Part shown: positions 22,192 through 24,006 of the stretch, piece after piece | How positions within the stretch are numbered: the stretch's first letter is position 1 | Layout of the letters: every line of letters begins with the position of its first letter | Assembly: GCA_937888775.1 (NCBI GenBank) | Contig: CALAQT010000115.1 | Location: 1 to 24,006 of the forward strand | Direction: 5' to 3' | DNA: 24,006 bases | Origin: an uncultured Actinomycetes bacterium | GTDB taxonomy: Bacteria > Actinomycetota > Thermoleophilia > Solirubrobacterales > Solirubrobacteraceae | Made by a program: the position numbers and the translations under genes | The notes under the pieces: model-generated | Told to the model about the DNA's origin: nothing | Database searches by the model: none | The model's input: only the letters and a program-made list of their open reading frames with translations

Positions 22192-23013
22192 ATGAGGATT
22201 GACACCGGTTGGGAGGCATACGACTCCGGGCGGCGACGCGCCTATCGAGCCGGGCCACCGGCTCCAGCCGAACTCCTGCCGATCGTGCTGGTTCTGCAGG
22301 AGGCGTGGGGAGTCGATGGTCATATCCGTGACGTCAGTGAGCGCTTCGCCACGGCAGGCTATTTGGCAGTTGCTCCCGACTTGTATTGGGTCGACGGCGC
22401 TCGACCGGAGGACCTGTCCGAGGATCGCGTTGAGCAGGTCAAGGCGTTTCTGGACACGCTGCCACCCACCGCATGGGCAGATCAAGATAAGCGCGATGCC
22501 GCGATCGCGTCCCTACCGCCAAACGACGCGACGCTTGTCCGAGAGTCGCTCGGCGCTGTCTTCGGCAATGTCGCCAAGTCTGATGAGCACCTCGCGACGG
22601 TGGGTTCGCTCATCGCCCATCTGCGCGCCGACGACTCGCTGAGTTCCCAGCCGATGGTCGCGATCGGCTTCTGTATGGGCGGGGGCCTCTCGTTTCGGCT
22701 GGCGTGCCAGAAGGTAGGGTTGGTCGGCGCCGTGGTCTGCTATGGGTCCGCTCCCGCGGACGACAAACTGGTCGATCTCTCCTGTCCGGTCCTCGGGCTC
22801 TACGGCGCCGATGACCATCGCATCACCGACGGGGTCCCCCATGTCGCGGAGATGGCCGCGGTGACCGCGATGTCATTTGAGTACGAGATCTATCAAGACA
22901 CTCCCCACGCGTTCTTCAACGACACGCGGTCGTCGTACCGCGTCACGGCCGCGCGGGAGGCCTGGGCGCGGGTGCTGAGTTTCTTCGCAAAGACCACGGA
23001 CACTGCGCGATAG
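22192..23013 (+). CDS. Dienelactone hydrolase family protein
   Basis: The 273-residue alpha/beta hydrolase has the dienelactone hydrolase signature. Glu37 lies in LVLQEAWGVDGHIRD, and the nucleophile Cys161 in IGFCMGGGLSFRLA (GxCxGG). The acid is in LYGADDHRI (Asp207 or 208) and His239 in DTPHAFFND. Family members open lactone or ester rings, classically in chloroaromatic breakdown, but most genomic homologues have unknown substrates. An insert of about 40 residues (95-135) lies before the nucleophile. ATG 22192 is chosen because GGAGG (22179-22183) is 8 bases upstream. It is the only gene in the right part that is not a toxin-antitoxin gene and has a normal ribosome binding site. Confidence 0.92.
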   Translation: MRIDTGWEAYDSGRRRAYRAGPPAPAELLPIVLVLQEAWGVDGHIRDVSERFATAGYLAVAPDLYWVDGARPEDLSEDRVEQVKAFLDTLPPTAWADQDKRDAAIASLPPNDATLVRESLGAVFGNVAKSDEHLATVGSLIAHLRADDSLSSQPMVAIGFCMGGGLSFRLACQKVGLVGAVVCYGSAPADDKLVDLSCPVLGLYGADDHRITDGVPHVAEMAAVTAMSFEYEIYQDTPHAFFNDTRSSYRVTAAREAWARVLSFFAKTTDTAR

Positions 23014-23051
23014 CCTGGGTGCTGCTTCCACCTTTTCGGTATGTTTCCACC

Positions 23052-23324
23052 ATGGCGCTGAACATCAAGGACGCCGAGACGGAACGACTGGCCGGCGAGG
23101 TGGCCCAGCTCGCGGGCGAGACCAAGACCCGCGCGGTGAAGGTCGCCCTGCAGGAACGGAGGGAACGGCTGGCCCGGCGCGGGCCACCGGCCGATCCCGG
23201 CGCGAGGCTTCGCCGGTTCCTGGCACACGAGGCCTGGCCCCAACTGCCGACCGCAGCGCTGAGCAACCCCCTCAGCCGAGCGGAGCGCGAGGCGCTGCTC
23301 GGCTACGGCCCCGACGGGGTGTGA
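23052..23324 (+). CDS. vapB: VapB-family antitoxin (VapB30/Rv0623-like)
   Basis: The 90-residue protein begins [20 protein letters not shown], followed by [20 protein letters not shown]. This is the ribbon-helix-helix N-terminus of the mycobacterial Rv0623 type. Near the end [17 protein letters not shown] matches the toxin-binding tail. The ATG at 23052 follows a TATGTT box (23040-23045) by 6 bases, again suggesting a leaderless message. Its toxin partner downstream is broken, so the antitoxin is now an orphan. Confidence 0.88.
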   Translation: MALNIKDAETERLAGEVAQLAGETKTRAVKVALQERRERLARRGPPADPGARLRRFLAHEAWPQLPTAALSNPLSRAEREALLGYGPDGV

Positions 23325-23481
23325 TCCTCGACAGTTCGGCCGGGGACGTCACCCTGCGGCGCTGAACTTCGGCGACTGTCTGACGTACGCCACCGCGCTG
23401 GTGGCGGCCGAACCGCTGCTGTGCGTGGGCAACGATTTCCCGCAGACGGACCTGGAGGTCGTGTCGCTCGACGACACCTGA
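23321..23481 (+). pseudogene. vapC: VapC toxin with large internal deletion
   Basis: GTG 23321 overlaps the antitoxin stop and encodes MILDSSA, the normal VapC start with its first Asp. The sequence then jumps, in a different frame, to [20 protein letters not shown] followed by [18 protein letters not shown]. This is the normal end of this VapC subgroup, with the last two acidic positions, and it stops at TGA 23481. About 80 codons carrying the conserved Glu are missing. The original frame now ends at TGA 23363-23365. No active toxin can be made. Confidence 0.88.
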
Positions 23482-24006
23482 ACGCGCGGGCGGGCGCCGT
23501 CCTGCTGCCCCATCACCATCGACCGCGGTGGCAGGCTACCGCGTCGCTTCAGCAGAGGGCGACATGGCGCGCGCACTCGGTGACTCACGCCGCCGTCGCG
23601 GCCATTGCGGCGGCGACGGCGGAGCGCTCAACCTCAACCGGCGTCGGGATCGTGATGGTCAGAGGGCGCCCCTGACGCGCGAACGCGGTCACGATCGACC
23701 CTTTGTCGTGGTCATAGAGTACGACGACCTTGAGCCACCGGCTCGGGCCGGCATCGCGAAGGACCACTGGCGGTACCGCCAGGCTCTGCGACGGCCGGTG
23801 ACCGCCGTCGCGCCCGCTGGCTCGCCCAAGCCGAGGCCTCCCTGCATGCGGTGCGTATCAGGAGCTAATTTCGGAACTGGAAATAGCCGCTGACATCCCG
23901 GCGGACCCGGACATGAAGACGGCGTAGCCTTCCAGAAATCTCATCAACAAACCGGCCCGCGCCAACGGGTCGTCCTGGAGGTCACGCCGTGTCTGCAAGG
24001 TATCAA
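23482..24006. other. Decayed right end with possible gene tails
   Basis: No intact gene is visible. A minus-strand frame at 23585-23767 (GTG start) contains VVLRDAGPSRWLKVVVLYDH and KGSIVTAFARQ. From memory this resembles the C-terminal part of small phage- or TA-associated hypothetical proteins, and it then runs into a low-complexity Ala-rich tail. On the plus strand a frame ending at TAG 23927 reads YQELISELEIAADIPADPDM then KTA, which looks like a natural C-terminus. Its upstream part is out of frame. Both are weak and are recorded as possible relics. Confidence 0.3.

Noticed and set aside
12485..23481. CRISPR array, tRNA genes or an integrase near the TA island
   Set aside because: I saw no regularly spaced repeats, no cloverleaf and no recombinase gene. 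The repeats present are gene duplications.

Overview
The window is GC-rich DNA with the codon use of an actinobacterium. Several genes begin with GTG, and the toxin-antitoxin (TA) genes have -10-like boxes only 6-8 bases before the start codon, which suggests leaderless transcripts. Both traits fit Actinomycetota, perhaps an uncultured soil or aquatic lineage. The exact class cannot be fixed from sequence alone.

Layout. (1) 1-2.2 kb: a group II intron on the minus strand (reverse transcriptase/maturase plus domains V-VI), inserted just upstream of the truncated start of an IS3-type orfA. (2) 2.2-10.4 kb: a minus-strand surface-polysaccharide region. It holds a GT4 glycosyltransferase, a GDP-mannose 3,5-epimerase, UDP-glucuronate decarboxylase, UDP-glucose 6-dehydrogenase, an FkbM methyltransferase and a second GT4. 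It is interrupted by a 5'-truncated IS256-family transposase and contains a broken epimerase tail. (3) 10.4-11.4 kb: decayed DNA with a sortase relic that lacks its cysteine. (4) 11.4-12.4 kb: a plus-strand CurA/PTGR-type NADP-dependent reductase. (5) 12.4-14.2 kb and 17.3-23.5 kb: a dense TA array interrupted by a second piece of polysaccharide locus (14.5-16.9 kb: glycosyltransferase relic, FkbM methyltransferase, GT61). (6) The right end carries a dienelactone-hydrolase-family gene, an orphaned VapB with a gutted VapC, and 0.5 kb of decayed sequence.

How the genes work together. Ugd makes UDP-glucuronate, and the translationally coupled decarboxylase turns it into UDP-xylose. The GDP-mannose epimerase would supply GDP-L-galactose or GDP-L-gulose. 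The glycosyltransferases and FkbM methyltransferases would assemble and O-methylate the polymer. The TA array has eight recognisable modules: DUF1778/GNAT; Phd/PIN in two copies; FitA-like/PIN; Xre/nucleotidyltransferase; a second type of Phd/PIN; AbrB/PIN; and VapB/VapC with a broken toxin. Seven of the eight pairs overlap by 4 bases, mostly as GTGA.

The most unusual feature is a patchwork. A 0.84 kb block carrying one Phd/PIN module and the start of a neighbouring gene occurs twice in direct orientation (13397-14240 and 17323-18186). The first copy is joined directly to a 271 bp inverted copy of the 3' end of the UDP-glucuronate decarboxylase gene (5740-6010 copied at 14242-14512), which then runs into a broken glycosyltransferase. 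Short 3'-end fragments of TA genes also sit directly after the stop codons of unrelated genes. This looks like repeated cassette exchange or template switching centred on TA gene ends.
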